A stretch of DNA of 16,224 nt from Lachnospiraceae bacterium (GTDB taxonomy: Bacteria; Bacillota; Clostridia; Lachnospirales; Lachnospiraceae), in contig CAAFVW010000049.1 of the NCBI GenBank assembly GCA_900766575.1, positions 1 to 16,224 of the forward strand, given 5' to 3'. Numbering within the stretch: the first letter of the stretch is position 1; every line of letters begins with the position of its first letter. Positions 15,129 through 16,224 of the stretch are shown piece by piece. A model generated the notes under the pieces. That model had not been told where the DNA came from and did not search any database. It saw only the letters and a program-made list of their open reading frames with translations. Both the position numbers and the translations under genes were made by a program.

Positions 15129-15764
15129 TTATACACCGACTTTTTTACAGATATCACGGATACAGCATTTTTCGCAATAGGGATGGGTTCTGGCAGTACA
15201 TACTTCTCTTCCGTGATATACCAGTCTGTGGCAGAAATCACTGCCTTCCTCCGACGGAATGATCTTCCACAGCTCCTTCTCCACCTTGGCAGGCTCCTTG
15301 ATGCCGTCTACCAGTCCCATACGGTTCACCAGGCGGATACAGTGAGTGTCCGTCACGATGGCAGGCTTACCGAAGACATCTCCCATGACCAGATTCGCAC
15401 TTTTTCTGCCCACCCCCGGCAGAGATAACAGTTCGTCAAAGTCATCCGGTACTTTCCCCTGATATTTATCCCGCAGGATCTTCATGCAGGCGCTGATATC
15501 TCTCGCCTTGCTGTGACCTAAGCCGCAGGGCTTTACGATTGCCTCGATCTCTTCCACCGGAGCATCTGCCAGGGCATCCACATCCGGGAATTTCCCGTAA
15601 AGCTTCTCCACCACGATATTTACCCGGGCATCGGTACACTGGGCCGCCAGGCGGACGCTGACAAGCAGCTTCCATGCCTGATCGTAATCCAGAGTGCATC
15701 CGGCATCCGGGTATTCTTTTTTCAGACGTTCTATGATTTCTAATGCTCGTTGTTTTTTTGTCAT
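15129..15764 (-). CDS. nth: Endonuclease III (DNA glycosylase/AP lyase)
   Basis: Base-excision repair glycosylase/lyase for oxidised pyrimidines. The 211-residue protein has the helix-hairpin-helix LLSLPGVGRKSANLV (112-126) with catalytic K121 and catalytic D139 in VTDTHCIR. The C-terminal 4Fe-4S loop has C189, C197, C200 and C206, so the first spacing is seven residues (CTARTHPYC) rather than the six of the E. coli enzyme. An extra cysteine, C201, sits beside C200. The length is normal. The ATG at 15764 lacks a strong Shine-Dalgarno site. It lies 33 bases after rlmH and 38 before pdp. Confidence 0.95.
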   Translation of the reverse strand: MTKKQRALEIIERLKKEYPDAGCTLDYDQAWKLLVSVRLAAQCTDARVNIVVEKLYGKFPDVDALADAPVEEIEAIVKPCGLGHSKARDISACMKILRDKYQGKVPDDFDELLSLPGVGRKSANLVMGDVFGKPAIVTDTHCIRLVNRMGLVDGIKEPAKVEKELWKIIPSEEGSDFCHRLVYHGREVCTARTHPYCEKCCIRDICKKVGV

Positions 15765-15797
15765 ATTTTCGCCACTTTTATTTAAATCACAATACTT

Positions 15798-16224
15798 TTA
15801 CTTATGGTAAGGCTCGTGCTGAATGATCCGGAACGCCCGATAGATCTGTTCGCACAGGATCACACGCATCAGCTGGTGCGGGAATGTCATTTTGGAAAAG
15901 CTGAGTGCCAGGTCCGCCCTTTTGCAGACGCTATTGTGCAGTCCTAAGGAGCCGCCGATGACAAAGCAGATGTGGCTTTTTCCACGGACACTGCAGTCCT
16001 CGATCCACGCAGCAAACTCTTCGGAAGAATAATTTTTGCCGGCGATCTCCAGTGTCACGATCAGGGCATCCTGGGGTAGCTTTGCAAGAATGCGGACTCC
16101 CTCTTTTTCACGGATCTGATCTTCCCAAACGGCGCTTGCTCCATCCGGTGTCATCTCATCCGCCACTTCGATAATGTTCAACTTCGTGTAACGACTCAGC
16201 CGTTTGCTGTATTCATCAATGGCA
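15798..16224 (-). CDS. rlmH: 23S rRNA pseudouridine-1915 N3-methyltransferase (5' end beyond window)
   Basis: Methylates pseudouridine 1915 in helix 69 of 23S rRNA using S-adenosylmethionine. The visible 142 residues (from AIDEYSKRLSRYTKLNIIEV) include the SPOUT cofactor-binding segment FVIGGSLGLH and the conserved C-terminal MTFPHQLMRVILCEQIYRAF ending HEPYHK. The frame runs open past 16224, and the family is about 159 residues, so roughly 18 N-terminal residues are missing. A TTG at 16181 is internal, not a start. nth follows 33 bases downstream. Confidence 0.93.
   Translation of the reverse strand, partial: AIDEYSKRLSRYTKLNIIEVADEMTPDGASAVWEDQIREKEGVRILAKLPQDALIVTLEIAGKNYSSEEFAAWIEDCSVRGKSHICFVIGGSLGLHNSVCKRADLALSFSKMTFPHQLMRVILCEQIYRAFRIIQHEPYHK

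Overview
The window carries 18 genes, all on the minus strand. Gene content points to a spore-forming member of the Clostridia, most likely Lachnospiraceae: a yqfC-yqfD sporulation pair beside phoH-ybeY, pyrimidine-nucleoside phosphorylase, a proB/DUF896/5-FCL/proA cluster, and a NifU-like gene paired with a GGGtGRT-family gene. The organism call is inference from gene content and order. I see no mobile element, CRISPR array, tRNA or rRNA. The largest stretch without a gene is about 206 bases (1396-1601), and it holds a promoter candidate and a terminator.

Read in the direction of transcription (high to low coordinates), the window opens with a 5'-truncated rlmH (23S rRNA methyltransferase), then nth (endonuclease III) and pdp (pyrimidine-nucleoside phosphorylase). 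A candidate sigma-E-type promoter lies over the end of pdp, directly in front of yqfC. The block yqfC-yqfD-phoH-ybeY follows, a widespread Firmicutes arrangement that joins mother-cell sporulation proteins to an RNA-linked ATPase and an rRNA-maturation endonuclease. After it come a 14-helix MOP-superfamily flippase-like protein and a single-pass exported protein whose C-terminal half resembles BofC, so the sporulation theme may continue through 8254.

Next are two unrelated flavoproteins in tandem (HI0933/BaiN-type and COG2509-type). After a 123-base gap containing a hairpin comes the proline cluster proB-DUF896-5-FCL-proA, with short spacings and one ATGA overlap. ppa (family I pyrophosphatase) follows and ends in a strong intrinsic terminator, so 1602-16224 could be one long run of co-directional genes with internal promoters.

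Beyond that terminator a separate transcription unit begins, with its own candidate promoter: the NifU-like scaffold gene, then the GGGtGRT-family gene, which is cut off by the window edge. Both have strong Shine-Dalgarno sites and use only CGT and AGA for arginine, suggesting high expression. This pair and the yqfC promoter are the most interesting items here. Nothing in the window looks like a wholly novel multi-gene system; most is conserved housekeeping and sporulation DNA.
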